Shown here piece after piece: positions 34,910 through 44,322 of a DNA stretch of 64,000 nucleotides; the first letter of the stretch is position 1, and each line of letters begins with the position of its first letter. This DNA comes from GCA-2401155 sp045047085 (GTDB lineage Bacteria > Pseudomonadota > Alphaproteobacteria > Rhizobiales > Rhizobiaceae). The stretch is taken from positions 35,758-99,757 of the forward strand of contig JASFYT010000077.1 of the NCBI GenBank assembly GCA_045047085.1, in the 5' to 3' direction. The notes under the pieces were generated by a model. The model had not been told where the DNA came from. It saw only the letters and a program-made list of their open reading frames with translations, and searched no databases. A program made the translations under genes and the position numbers.

Positions 34910-34939
34910 GAGATAGGAAGTGCAGGCTCGAGAGTCAAG
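34910..34939 (-). promoter_or_regulatory. groESL promoter, sigma-70/sigma-32-like
   Basis: On the minus strand CTTGACT begins the -35 (TTGACT, 34933-34938) and CCTATCTC contains the -10 (TATCTC, 34910-34915), with a 17-base spacer. This fits both a vegetative promoter and the alphaproteobacterial RpoH pattern CTTG...CCTAT. The start point would fall at the edge of the CIRCE element, giving dual heat control. Confidence 0.65.
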
Positions 34940-35018
34940 AAATTTCGCGATTTTTAACTCGTCTAAGCATAATCATAAGCGTTATGGTTAACAAAAATTT
35001 ACAGCTCCGAACCAAATG

Positions 35019-36248
35019 TCAAGTTGTTGCAAATGAATCTATTTCCGGGGCAGGATTATCATCCCGTTTCTTTGCCGGGCGGGGCTCGGAAAACAAATCT
35101 CCCTGACCCAATAGGATGTCTTGATCAATCAGTTCCATCACCTGAAATTCTTTTTCCACGTGCGTGGCAATCAGGCAGGTTTTATTTTCATTGGCCTGAC
35201 GAGCAATCTGCACACCGTTCAATTCGTGATTCTCCCCTTCATAGCCAACCAATGTAGTGATCGGAATTTTGATGAAAGAAAAGGCACTCGACTTTATAAG
35301 ACGTTGAAGCAAGATTAAGTCGTCGCAATTATCAATCGACAAACCCACACCAAGGTCACGCAGGGAAGACAGCATGCGCAACTTTGCCAATCCAAGTTTC
35401 TGATATTTTTCCTGAGAAATCTCCACCAGAATTTGTGGGCAAATAACCGAATTAGATTTCAAAATTTCCAAAACGTCGTCGAAAAATTCCTCATCAGCCA
35501 AACTGGTAGCCGAAAGGTTCCAAAAAATTCCAGGTTCCACATCATCACGTCTCAAATCGCGCAACAACTGAACAATTTTGAGCAGCATTTGACGGTCCAA
35601 TTCAACAATCGCACCCGTTTGTTCAGCCTCGCTGATAAAATCACTGCATTTGATACTTCTGCCATCACCCAGATCAATCCGCGCAAACGCTTCATAATGA
35701 GTAACCTTGCGCTCAGGCAGCGTCAAAATTGGTTGCAGATAAAGCTGCAACTCGCCCTCATCCACATGCTCTTCAAATTCAGTTGTTCTGTCGGAACTGT
35801 TTGAAGCAGATATAACCGCAGGATTTACCAGCAGGTTTTTCAATGGGATATTCTCGTTCACCGGATGCATATTGGCGCCGGAGCCATTTGTGAATTTTTT
35901 AAGCGATGAATTAAATTTTTGTTCGAGGCCATCCATCCGTTCAGAAACCGTGGTCAGAAGTTCACCATCATCCAGATGAACTGAAACGTCATCGATCCGT
36001 TTAGCGATATCACGCTCAAATTCAGAAATTCCGTTCAGATGCCTGCGCATCTCGGCAACCAGCTTTATCTGGGAAAAGTGGTTTTTCACTGTAACGAGGA
36101 CAGAAAAGATGCCGGCAAAAACCAGTGCTTTCTCAAATAGGGAAAATTCCACATAAGGATCAGCCGTTATTACGGCTCCCCCTGCCAGAGCGAGGGCTAT
36201 AACCGGGAGTTTCAAAAATTGGTACAAATATTCAACCAGGCTTCTCAT
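35019..36248 (-). CDS. Membrane-anchored EAL domain protein, probably degenerate
   Basis: The 409-residue protein has two N-terminal hydrophobic segments (about residues 13-30 and 38-56), a helical region (about 60-115) and a C-terminal EAL domain (about 160-395). The signature is EAF (YEAFARID) rather than EAL. The DDFG region reads SIDNCDD, and the EGVE motif reads ATHVEKE. Other positions (WNLSATSL, VEISQE, FIKIP, QGDLFSEP) are recognisable. Loss of metal-site residues suggests it does not cleave c-di-GMP but may still bind it. No GGDEF domain is present. Confidence 0.75.
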   Translation of the reverse strand: MRSLVEYLYQFLKLPVIALALAGGAVITADPYVEFSLFEKALVFAGIFSVLVTVKNHFSQIKLVAEMRRHLNGISEFERDIAKRIDDVSVHLDDGELLTTVSERMDGLEQKFNSSLKKFTNGSGANMHPVNENIPLKNLLVNPAVISASNSSDRTTEFEEHVDEGELQLYLQPILTLPERKVTHYEAFARIDLGDGRSIKCSDFISEAEQTGAIVELDRQMLLKIVQLLRDLRRDDVEPGIFWNLSATSLADEEFFDDVLEILKSNSVICPQILVEISQEKYQKLGLAKLRMLSSLRDLGVGLSIDNCDDLILLQRLIKSSAFSFIKIPITTLVGYEGENHELNGVQIARQANENKTCLIATHVEKEFQVMELIDQDILLGQGDLFSEPRPAKKRDDNPAPEIDSFATT

Positions 36249-36471
36249 GGAATTCTCTCAAATAACGCGAAATCATGTTGGCAGGAAAATAAAACCGAAA
36301 TGTGGTGACTTTGTAATAGCGCAAAGTAATGGCGCAAATTAACCTCACAGGATACTCAAATTGAAGGCTATAGTAATCGAACATAGTTAAGGGAGAAAAC
36401 TTCCCCTTGCCGGGAAAGCGAATATGCGCCATTGCAGAGCGAGAAAACTTCCCACCACCCAAAAGTGAACT

Positions 36472-37335
36472 ATGACGAATATTCCCAGAATTTCCGGACT
36501 GAATGAAATTGCCGATAATTATGACGCGATCCTATGCGACGTATGGGGCGTTTTACACAATGGTGTCACCCCGTGGGCGCAGGCCATGGAGGCGTTATCC
36601 GGTTTTCGCGACAAAGGCGGCATCGTGGTAATGATTACCAATGCACCAAGGCCAACGCCGCCAGTGCTTGCCCATTTGAAAAGTCTGGGCGTGCCGATGA
36701 TCGGCGTATTTGACGAGGTGGTTACATCAGGAGATGCAACCCGCGATCTCATTGAGCAATTTGACGGTCCAATCCATTACCTTGGACCAGAGCACGATAA
36801 ATCCCTGTTTGAAGGTTTGAATGTGAAGCTTGTCGATTGGCAAGACGCGCAGGCAATTGTTTGTACTGGCCTGAAAGATGATAGTACTGATACGCCGGAA
36901 AGCTACCACAATCTTCTGGCCCAATTCCACGCCGCAAAGCTCCCATTCATGTGTGCCAATCCTGATATCGTGGTTGAAAAAGGCGATAAGATGCTTTTTT
37001 GTGCCGGCGCACTGGCTCGGGATTATGCGGCCATTGGCGGGGAAACCCGAATAGTAGGCAAACCCCATAAACCAATTTACGATCTGGCAATCTCCCGCAT
37101 TGAGGCGCTTTCTGATACAACGATTGAAAGGTCGCGGATTTTGGCCATTGGTGATGGCATGCCAACGGATATTCTGGGTGCGCAAGAAAATGATTTGGAC
37201 GTACTATTTATAAGTGCGGGAATTCATTCAAGTGAATACGGAGAAGTGGAAAACCCCGACCATGAAAAGGTACAGCAATTTTTGCAATTGCATAATGCCT
37301 CCCCGGTAGCTTATCTTCCACGCCTCGCCCCCTAA
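36472..37335 (+). CDS. HAD-superfamily hydrolase, subfamily IIA (TIGR01459 type)
   Basis: The 287-residue protein has HAD motif I as LCDVWGVLHNG (about residues 20-30), motif II VMITNAPRP, and the late motif ILAIGDGMPTDILGA with the metal-binding Asp. The cap lies between, as in subfamily IIA sugar phosphatases. The exact substrate is not known. It is placed immediately before ribF, a conserved arrangement in Hyphomicrobiales. No strong ribosome site is seen before the ATG. Confidence 0.88.
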   Translation: MTNIPRISGLNEIADNYDAILCDVWGVLHNGVTPWAQAMEALSGFRDKGGIVVMITNAPRPTPPVLAHLKSLGVPMIGVFDEVVTSGDATRDLIEQFDGPIHYLGPEHDKSLFEGLNVKLVDWQDAQAIVCTGLKDDSTDTPESYHNLLAQFHAAKLPFMCANPDIVVEKGDKMLFCAGALARDYAAIGGETRIVGKPHKPIYDLAISRIEALSDTTIERSRILAIGDGMPTDILGAQENDLDVLFISAGIHSSEYGEVENPDHEKVQQFLQLHNASPVAYLPRLAP

Positions 37336-37361
37336 CTTGGCAATATTAAAGAGTTCAAATT

Positions 37362-38342
37362 TTGCAAATCATCAATGACATAAGGAATATGCCGGAAGCC
37401 CTGAAAGGCGGTGTCATTGCCATTGGCAATTTTGACGGCGTGCATCGCGGCCATCGCGGCGTTCTGGATGCGGCCCTTGAAGTGGCAAAGCGCAACAATG
37501 TTCCAGCTTGTGTTCTGACATTCGAGCCTCATCCAAGAACTTGGTTTCGCCCTGAACATCCGGTATTCCGCCTCACTCCATCTGCTATGAAAGCAGACCT
37601 TCTTGAAAGTCTGGGCTTCGACGCAATGATCGAGCAACGCTTCGATGGTGATTTTTCAGGCAATAGCGCCATAGCGTTCATCGAAGAATTCCTTGGCCGG
37701 GATTTGGCGGCAAGCCATGTGATCACGGGCTATGATTTCCATTTTGGAAAAAAACGACAGGGCACGCCTGAAATGCTCGCCAAAGATGGCAAAAGCGCAG
37801 GTTTTGACGTGACATTGATCGAAGCGATCAGCGACGAAAATAGAGAAGTGATTTCCTCAAGCCGCATCAGGGCAGCCCTCAAAGATGGCGATATAGCTCT
37901 CGCCAACGGCCTACTCGGGTATGGTTATCGTCTGCGTGGAACGGTAATCGAAGGCAAAAAACTTGGCCGCACACTTGGGTTTCCAACAGCTAACATCTCG
38001 CTGCCTGCCGAAACCACATTGGCCTTCGGTATATACGCTGTGCGTGTTGTTCGAAAGAATGGTGATCGCCATGATGGAGTCGCAAGTTATGGCCGTCGCC
38101 CCACCTTTGAAAATGGCGAAGCTCTTTTTGAGACCTTCCTGTTTGATTTTTCCGGCGATTTATATGGCGAGGAACTCACAGTTTATCTGCATTCAAAACT
38201 ACGCGATGAACTGAAATTCGATAATGCTGACGATCTGGTTGTGCAAATGAAGATCGATGACAGTGAAGCACGTCAATTTTTGATGGGCCTGCCAGAGAAT
38301 GCAGGCTTGTGGCCGCAATATTCCCGGGCGCTTGATGGCTAG
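37362..38342 (+). CDS. ribF: Bifunctional riboflavin kinase / FAD synthetase RibF
   Basis: This 326-residue enzyme makes FMN and FAD. The N-terminal adenylyltransferase domain has AIGNFDGVHRGHRGV (about residues 20-34) and VITGYDFHFGKKRQGT. The C-terminal kinase domain has GRTLGFPTANISL. The frame begins with TTG, 27 bases after the HAD gene. An internal ATG nine codons later would trim the first strand, so TTG is preferred. Its stop overlaps the ATG of the following SDR gene. Confidence 0.94.
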   Translation: MQIINDIRNMPEALKGGVIAIGNFDGVHRGHRGVLDAALEVAKRNNVPACVLTFEPHPRTWFRPEHPVFRLTPSAMKADLLESLGFDAMIEQRFDGDFSGNSAIAFIEEFLGRDLAASHVITGYDFHFGKKRQGTPEMLAKDGKSAGFDVTLIEAISDENREVISSSRIRAALKDGDIALANGLLGYGYRLRGTVIEGKKLGRTLGFPTANISLPAETTLAFGIYAVRVVRKNGDRHDGVASYGRRPTFENGEALFETFLFDFSGDLYGEELTVYLHSKLRDELKFDNADDLVVQMKIDDSEARQFLMGLPENAGLWPQYSRALDG

Positions 38343-39051
38343 TAATGTCATCATCACTGGTGCAAGCGATGGCATCGGGCTGAAACTTGCAGCACTCTAT
38401 GCCGCTGAAACTGGTAATCTCATTGGGGTGGGACGCCGTTCGCAGGAAAAGTTACCCAATTGGCCAAACAACGCCAACTATTTTCAAGGCGACCAAGCCA
38501 GTCCAGATTTTGCTGACAATTTGTTGAACCATATCAACAGCCTTGGCTGGAACCATGTAGATAATCTGATCATAAACGCTGCTATTGGAAAAACCGGTGA
38601 TCCTGTCGATGAAACTGCTGAGAATATTCAGCTAACCCTCGATACCAATCTAATTGGCCCGATTACACTGGCACAGAAATTTTATCCCCTGCTTGCTGCA
38701 GGTCCCAACCGCTCCTGCCTTACCCTAATTGGTTCTGTTGCCCATAAAGGTGCAGCAAATTTCGCATCTTACGCTGCCTCAAAAGCAGGGTTGGCAGGTT
38801 TCGCCAGAGCCCTACATGAGGAATGGAAGCACGAAATAGACGTACAAATCTTCCACCCCGGCGCAACGGCAACCAATATGCATAAAAAAGCCGGGCTGGA
38901 GCTCGGAAAATCCCGCAAATATTTCATCAATCCGCAATATTCCGCTCGCAAAATCAAGGCCGAAATTAGCACCGGAAGACCGGTCGCAACCATTGGTCAC
39001 AAAGCATGGGCGCTGGACCGTGTAAAAAACATTTTTGGCGCAGGTGTGTAG
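38335..39051 (+). CDS. Short-chain dehydrogenase/reductase (first of pair)
   Basis: The 238-residue classical SDR shows the nucleotide-binding motif ITGASDGIGLKLA at the N-terminus, NAAIG, and the catalytic YAASK with an upstream Ser (LIGSVAHKG). The ATG at 38335 overlaps the end of ribF by eight bases and puts the Rossmann motif at the usual distance; a longer in-frame start is less likely. The substrate is unknown. It is followed one base later by a second SDR gene, so the two may act in one pathway. Confidence 0.87.
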   Translation: MASNVIITGASDGIGLKLAALYAAETGNLIGVGRRSQEKLPNWPNNANYFQGDQASPDFADNLLNHINSLGWNHVDNLIINAAIGKTGDPVDETAENIQLTLDTNLIGPITLAQKFYPLLAAGPNRSCLTLIGSVAHKGAANFASYAASKAGLAGFARALHEEWKHEIDVQIFHPGATATNMHKKAGLELGKSRKYFINPQYSARKIKAEISTGRPVATIGHKAWALDRVKNIFGAGV

Positions 39052-39052
39052 T

Positions 39053-39826
39053 ATGAGCAACCTTCCCAAAGCATTGGTGACAGGAGGCGTTCACGGATTG
39101 GGTCATGCACTCGTGCAACAATTGCTGTCACAGGGCTATCAGGTGCATGTGATCGATTACGACGCTGACGGTCTGAAAAAATTGCGTGATACAGCAAGCG
39201 GGCAGGTGGTTATCCATCAGCTCGATTTATCAAATATTGCCAGTCTCAAAGACGAGATGCCGAACCTCATCAAAGAAGGCCCATTTGATATTGTCGTCTT
39301 AAACGCCGGGATAAGTGCTACCGGAAAATTCGAAAAAATTCCGGTAGAAGCACATCAAAAAGTATTGGCCGTAAATCTAGCAGCTCCCATGATCATCGCT
39401 AGTGGATTGGCAAAGAGTGGCATGTCTCCCATTTCCAATCTGGTTTTTATTTCATCTCTATCCTACGCGGTGGGGTATCCGGGTGCAGCAAGCTATGCTG
39501 CCTCCAAGGACGCATTGGCGATTTATGCAAAAAGCATCACCAAGCCGTTTAAAAAAACCGGCATTGTCGTGACATGTGTTTTTCCAGGGCCTGTACGAAC
39601 CGGTCACGCCGAGAAATACTCTCCAAAAGGCTCCAACGGCAAAAATCGGATTGCTCCCAAAAAACTGGCAAATTGCATCCTCGAAGCGGCGAAAGCAAAA
39701 AAGCGGAGCTTTTACCCCGGACCGATGGCAAAAATCAGCCACATGATTGGCTGGATAGCGCCGGGTTTCATCACGGCAAAAATGCGCAAAATGATATTTG
39801 AAAAGCTCGATAGAGAGGTTTTTTGA
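39053..39826 (+). CDS. Short-chain dehydrogenase/reductase (second of pair)
   Basis: The 257-residue SDR has TGGVHGLGHAL in place of the usual TGxxxGIG, VLNAGIS and the catalytic SYAASKDALAIY. An upstream Ser is in VFISSLSYAVG. The start at 39053 directly follows the first SDR stop, with AGGTG about nine bases before. A C-terminal hydrophobic stretch, ISHMIGWIAPGFITA, resembles membrane-associated SDRs acting on lipids. The substrate cannot be deduced. Confidence 0.87.
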   Translation: MSNLPKALVTGGVHGLGHALVQQLLSQGYQVHVIDYDADGLKKLRDTASGQVVIHQLDLSNIASLKDEMPNLIKEGPFDIVVLNAGISATGKFEKIPVEAHQKVLAVNLAAPMIIASGLAKSGMSPISNLVFISSLSYAVGYPGAASYAASKDALAIYAKSITKPFKKTGIVVTCVFPGPVRTGHAEKYSPKGSNGKNRIAPKKLANCILEAAKAKKRSFYPGPMAKISHMIGWIAPGFITAKMRKMIFEKLDREVF

Positions 39827-40072
39827 GCCATGCGGCCACAAAGGCCTTTATTCGTCAATTCTCTGCTGATAGAAGACAGAAATGCAAAATCATATGATGA
39901 TACACAGCACACGAATTATTTGCCCGGCCTTTGCTTGAAGCGATCAAGCGGAGTCCCGGGATCAAGCGGCCATGTCTTCAGGCATCCGGTCCAGTTTTAG
40001 TCACACCAGCGTAATTTCCAGACCACAGGTCCCTGCCGTTATAAATACAGGTGGGAAAATAGTACGAGAACC

Positions 40073-42991
40073 ATGAGCGACAAATCATCCGAACAACGTG
40101 ATTACTCCGACACATTGAATCTGCCAAAAACAGAATTTCCTATGCGCGCTGGCCTTCCCAAAAAAGAGCCGGAAATCGTAGCGCGTTGGAAGGAAATGGA
40201 CCTTTATAGAAAGCTGCGTGAGCAATCCAAAGGTCGCCCGAAATACATTCTTCATGATGGCCCTCCTTATGCCAACGGCAATCTGCATATCGGCCACGCC
40301 CTCAATAAAATCCTCAAAGACATCATCAACCGCTCGTTCCAAATGCGCGGTCGCGATGCCAATTATGTGCCGGGCTGGGATTGCCACGGCCTGCCCATCG
40401 AATGGAAAATCGAAGAGCAATACCGCGCCAAGGGCAAGAACAAAGATGATATTCCGGTCAACGAATTCCGCAAGGAATGCCGTGACTTCGCTACCCATTG
40501 GGTTGGTGTGCAGTCTGAAGAGTTCCAACGTCTGGGCGTGATCGGAGATTTCAAAGATCCGTATCTCACCATGAATTTCAAAGCCGAAGCAGTAATTGCC
40601 GGTGAATTAATGAAATTCGCCAAATCAGGCCAGCTTTATCGCGGCTCCAAACCAATTATGTGGTCGGTGGTAGAACGCACCGCTTTGGCTGAGGCTGAAA
40701 TCGAATATCAGGTTTACGAAAGCGATACGGTCTGGGTAAAGTTTCCCGTGCTTGAAGGCCCTGAAAATCTGGCCGGAACATCTATCGTTATCTGGACCAC
40801 AACCCCCTGGACAATTCCCGGTAACCGCGCAATCTGCTATTCTGATCGTATCTCATACGGTCTCTTCGAAGTTGTCAGCGCCGAGCAGGAATTTGGCCCT
40901 CAACCCGGAGACAAACTTCTCTTTGCTGACGCCTTGGCTGAACAAAGTGCAGAGAAAGCCAAGGTCACCTTCAAGCGATTGCAGGATGTATCTGCCGCAG
41001 ATTTGGAGAGCGTCATTTGCTCGCATCCTCTGGCTGGTTTCAACGACACTTATTCCTTCAAAGTGCCAGTGCTTGCTGGCGATCACGTCACCGATGAAGC
41101 AGGTACAGGCTTTGTCCACACTGCTCCCGGTCATGGTCGGGACGATTTTGAAATCTGGATGACCAAAGCAAATGAGATTGAAGCCAAAGGAATTTCAACA
41201 GCAATTCCTTTCACTGTGGCTGATGATGGCTCGTTCACCGAGGATGCGCCGGGCTTCGGCGATGTGCGGATAATTGACGATAAGGGCAAAAAGGGTAAGG
41301 CCAATCAGGCGGTTATCACAGCGCTTATTGGCGAGAACAATTTATTCACTCGCGGCAGGGTCAAGCACGATTACCCTCATTCATGGCGTTCGAAAAAACC
41401 GATTATCTTCCGCAATACGCCACAATGGTTCGTCTATATGGATCGTGATCTAGAAGACGGAACAACCCTTCGCACCCGAGCACTTAAAGCAATTGATGAT
41501 ACCCGTTTTGTGCCGGGCACAGGCCAAAATCGCCTGCGAGCAATGATTGAACAGCGCCCGGATTGGGTCATGTCACGCCAACGTGCATGGGGTGTGCCAA
41601 TCTCTGTTTTTAGAAATGAAGAAACAGGCCAAGTCATTCCCGGCCCGGATTTTGATAAATCGGACGAACTGTCCGAGCGCATCATGGCAGCCTTCCGCGC
41701 TGAGGGAGCCGACGCGTGGTATGCGGACGGTTCAAAGGAAAAATTCCTCACCGGCATTGTCGATAATCTCAATGATTGGGAACAGGTCACCGACATTCTT
41801 GATGTATGGTTCGATTCTGGTTCGACCCATGCGTTTTGCCTTGAAGAACGTGACGATCTTCAATGGCCTGCAGATCTGTATCTGGAAGGCTCAGATCAAC
41901 ATCGAGGCTGGTTCCATTCGTCCTTGTTGGAAAGCTGCGGCACAAGGGGCAGGGCTCCCTATAATGCTGTTTTGACCCACGGCTTCACCATCACGGAAGA
42001 TGGTAAGAAGATGTCCAAATCCCTCGGTAATGCGGTTGATCCAGAAAAAGTCATCCAGCAATTCGGTGCGGATATCCTGCGCATGTGGGTATCCTCAATC
42101 GATTTCACTGAGGATCAGCGCGTTGGTGACGAAGTCATCAAAACCAGCGTCGACGCCTACCGCAAAATGCGCAACACATTGCGTTGGATGTTGGGTACTT
42201 TGGGCCATTATAAAGGCGAAGAAACCCCCTTCGCAGAAATGCCTGAACTTGAACGATTAATGCTGCACCGTTTGGTGGAACTCGATGAAATCGTGCAAAA
42301 AGGCTATGATGATTTCGACTTCAAACGCATCTTTGCGCAATTGTTCAATTTTATGACCGTTGAGATGTCAGCGTTTTATTTCGATATCCGCAAGGACGCG
42401 CTTTACTGTGACGCACCTTCATCCGCTCGCCGAAAATCTTCCCTGCAAGTTGTGAATATCCTGTTTAATTGCATCACCAAATGGATGGCTCCGATGCTTT
42501 CGTTTACCATGGAAGAATGTTGGACATCGCGTTATGGCGATGGGGCAGGTTCCATCCATATGGAGCAGTTTGAGAATGTTCCAACTGAATGGCGTAATGA
42601 TGAACTTGCCACCAAGTGGCAAAAAATTCGCAATGTCCGCCGCGTTGTCACTGGCGCACTGGAAATCGAGCGTCGTGAAAAACGCATAGGTTCATCCCTC
42701 GAAGCAGCTCCTGTGGTCCACATCACCGACGAAGATTTGCAGAAAGCTGTATCGGAAGTAGACATGGCAGAAATTTGCATCACCAGCGCAATTTCGGTCA
42801 CCAATAAAAGCATACCTTCCAATGCGCTAACGCTCGAAGAAGTTCCCGGTGTGGGCGTTGTATCAGCCATGGCTGATGGCAAAAAATGCGCCCGTTCATG
42901 GCGGGTTTTGCCGGAGGTGGGAAGTGATCCTGAATATCCGGATATCTCACTGCGCGATGCCGATGCTATGCGCGAGATCGAAGGGCGTTAG
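40073..42991 (+). CDS. ileS: Isoleucyl-tRNA synthetase IleS
   Basis: The 972-residue class I synthetase charges tRNA-Ile. The HIGH motif appears as GNLHIGHALNKIL (about residues 72-84) and KMSKS as KKMSKSLGNAVDPEK. The editing domain (TTTPWTIPGNRA, GTGFVHTAPGHG) is intact. The C-terminus ends without an obvious cysteine cluster of the E. coli type. No T-box or other riboswitch is visible in the 246-bp upstream gap. The gene stands after ribF and the SDR pair. Confidence 0.97.
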   Translation: MSDKSSEQRDYSDTLNLPKTEFPMRAGLPKKEPEIVARWKEMDLYRKLREQSKGRPKYILHDGPPYANGNLHIGHALNKILKDIINRSFQMRGRDANYVPGWDCHGLPIEWKIEEQYRAKGKNKDDIPVNEFRKECRDFATHWVGVQSEEFQRLGVIGDFKDPYLTMNFKAEAVIAGELMKFAKSGQLYRGSKPIMWSVVERTALAEAEIEYQVYESDTVWVKFPVLEGPENLAGTSIVIWTTTPWTIPGNRAICYSDRISYGLFEVVSAEQEFGPQPGDKLLFADALAEQSAEKAKVTFKRLQDVSAADLESVICSHPLAGFNDTYSFKVPVLAGDHVTDEAGTGFVHTAPGHGRDDFEIWMTKANEIEAKGISTAIPFTVADDGSFTEDAPGFGDVRIIDDKGKKGKANQAVITALIGENNLFTRGRVKHDYPHSWRSKKPIIFRNTPQWFVYMDRDLEDGTTLRTRALKAIDDTRFVPGTGQNRLRAMIEQRPDWVMSRQRAWGVPISVFRNEETGQVIPGPDFDKSDELSERIMAAFRAEGADAWYADGSKEKFLTGIVDNLNDWEQVTDILDVWFDSGSTHAFCLEERDDLQWPADLYLEGSDQHRGWFHSSLLESCGTRGRAPYNAVLTHGFTITEDGKKMSKSLGNAVDPEKVIQQFGADILRMWVSSIDFTEDQRVGDEVIKTSVDAYRKMRNTLRWMLGTLGHYKGEETPFAEMPELERLMLHRLVELDEIVQKGYDDFDFKRIFAQLFNFMTVEMSAFYFDIRKDALYCDAPSSARRKSSLQVVNILFNCITKWMAPMLSFTMEECWTSRYGDGAGSIHMEQFENVPTEWRNDELATKWQKIRNVRRVVTGALEIERREKRIGSSLEAAPVVHITDEDLQKAVSEVDMAEICITSAISVTNKSIPSNALTLEEVPGVGVVSAMADGKKCARSWRVLPEVGSDPEYPDISLRDADAMREIEGR

Positions 42992-42998
42992 GAAAATT

Positions 42999-43037
42999 CC
43001 GTTAACCCTTTGTGGACATTAACCACAGGGTTAACGG
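42999..43037. other. Palindromic hairpin after ileS
   Basis: CCGTTAACCCT and its complement AGGGTTAACGG form a long stem extended by a TGTGG/CCACA pairing, with a two-base bulge and a short loop. It starts seven bases after the ileS stop. There is no T-tract on the plus strand, so it may stabilise the 3' end or be a protein site rather than a terminator. Confidence 0.5.
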
Positions 43038-43170
43038 GTCGCATTGCACAAAAGAGATTTTTGCTGTAATTTCCGCCCAAATGCTGGCCCAAATGCCGAA
43101 TTATCGCCCCAATTGGGTGTCATTTGGTATGTTGCGCGCCGGACTGGCGTGTTTGCTGATATCGGGATAG

Positions 43171-43827
43171 ATGAGTATGAAGTATCCAGTACTAGTTTCA
43201 GGATTGATTGTAGCCACCTTCGGCCTTTCAGGTTGTGTTGGTGGAACCACCTACGGTACGGGCGTGTCCCAAGGGCAAGAAACCTTGGAGGGCGTGTTCA
43301 ATATGTTCTCGCTCGGCGGCAAGAAAGCGAAAAAGATCGATTATTCCGCCCGCGCGGACTTGGTCGTTCCATCAGACAAAGATGCTTTGCGTGAACCGGT
43401 AAGCATTGAAAGTTCTTCATCTAATCCTGATTGGCCGGAATCACCTGAGCAAAAAATTGCCAGAGTCCGTGGTGGTGTCGCCGAGGCGGACGAGCGTAGC
43501 GGTGAAATTCCTCTTGAAGAGATGCGCCGGAAAAAGCAAGGCATCAGAGTAAGCAGAGGAAATCGCAAGGGCGTGAGCCGGGCTGCTGGTCTTGATGGTG
43601 ATGACACTATGGAGGTCATGTTCTCCAGCCAGTCAAAGAAAATCAAGAAACGCAGAGCCGAACTTGCGTACTCGACAGGACCAAAACGTAAATTCCTGAC
43701 AGAACCGCCGGAGAATTATCGGGCACCTGCTGATACGGCAGTTGCCGGAGATTTGGGACTTGATGAAAAAGTGATCGTTGAGCAGGAGAAGAAGGACGAA
43801 GAATATCGGAAAGACGCCACTAGATAA
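43171..43827 (+). CDS. Putative outer-membrane lipoprotein, unknown function
   Basis: The 218-residue protein has a lipoprotein signal, with hydrophobic residues followed by the lipobox LSGC (Cys22). The mature part is polar, rich in Lys, Glu and Arg, and includes a conserved-looking RADLVVPSDKDALREP segment near residue 65-80. No enzyme motif is seen. Either of two nearby ATGs (43171, 43177) could start it. It follows ileS after 179 bp and may depend on its own promoter. I do not recognise a named gene. Confidence 0.7.
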   Translation: MSMKYPVLVSGLIVATFGLSGCVGGTTYGTGVSQGQETLEGVFNMFSLGGKKAKKIDYSARADLVVPSDKDALREPVSIESSSSNPDWPESPEQKIARVRGGVAEADERSGEIPLEEMRRKKQGIRVSRGNRKGVSRAAGLDGDDTMEVMFSSQSKKIKKRRAELAYSTGPKRKFLTEPPENYRAPADTAVAGDLGLDEKVIVEQEKKDEEYRKDATR

Positions 43828-43835
43828 GGCTCCTT

Positions 43836-44276
43836 CTACCGTCGTTCTTTGAAGAATTCCTTTAAAATTCGGGTGCTTTCCTCAGCTGACATACCTGTGT
43901 AAACATCCGGGCAGTGATGGCAGCTTGGATCACTGAAAAATCGAACACCATTTTCCACCGCTCCACCTTTCACGTCTTCAGCACCGAAATAGAGCCGTCT
44001 AATTCGGGCAAACGAGATTGCCCCTGCACACATGGTGCAGGGTTCAAGGGTCACATATAAATCACACTCTAACAATCGTTCACTGCCAAGGGCGAGGGCG
44101 GCTTCACGTAAGGCAATAACTTCCGCATGGGCCGTTGGATCTTTGTCTCCAATCGTCCGGTTACCAGCGCGGGCAACGATCTCGCCATTTTGAACAACTA
44201 CTGCACCCACAGGCACCTCACCACGTTCAGCAGCAAGCTTTGCCTGTTCCAGTGCTTTTTCCATAAATTCAGACAT
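43836..44276 (-). CDS. tadA: tRNA-specific adenosine deaminase TadA
   Basis: This 146-residue enzyme deaminates A34 of tRNA-Arg(ACG) to inosine. The zinc-site motifs are intact: HAE at 50-52 and PCTMC at 79-83. The ATG at 44276 has GGAAG just upstream and gives the family's usual N-terminus; an in-frame start 22 codons earlier is rejected. It is convergent with the lipoprotein gene and divergent from the pseudouridine synthase gene across 46 bp. Confidence 0.94.
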   Translation of the reverse strand: MSEFMEKALEQAKLAAERGEVPVGAVVVQNGEIVARAGNRTIGDKDPTAHAEVIALREAALALGSERLLECDLYVTLEPCTMCAGAISFARIRRLYFGAEDVKGGAVENGVRFFSDPSCHHCPDVYTGMSAEESTRILKEFFKERR

Positions 44277-44322
44277 ATGCTTCCAGCTTGGCGTGAGCGA
44301 ATTGAAGTGATAGAGACGGGCT

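Noticed and set aside
39827..40072. Possible T-box or attenuator before ileS
   Set aside because: No T-box sequence, specifier loop or terminator hairpin was seen; T-boxes are also not expected in alphaproteobacteria.
40085..40528. 147-codon minus-strand open frame opposite the start of ileS
   Set aside because: The opposite strand encodes the HIGH-motif region of ileS, so this frame is a shadow.
43044..43394. 116-codon plus-strand open frame after ileS
   Set aside because: It overlaps the lipoprotein gene in another frame, lacks a ribosome site and has no recognisable motif.
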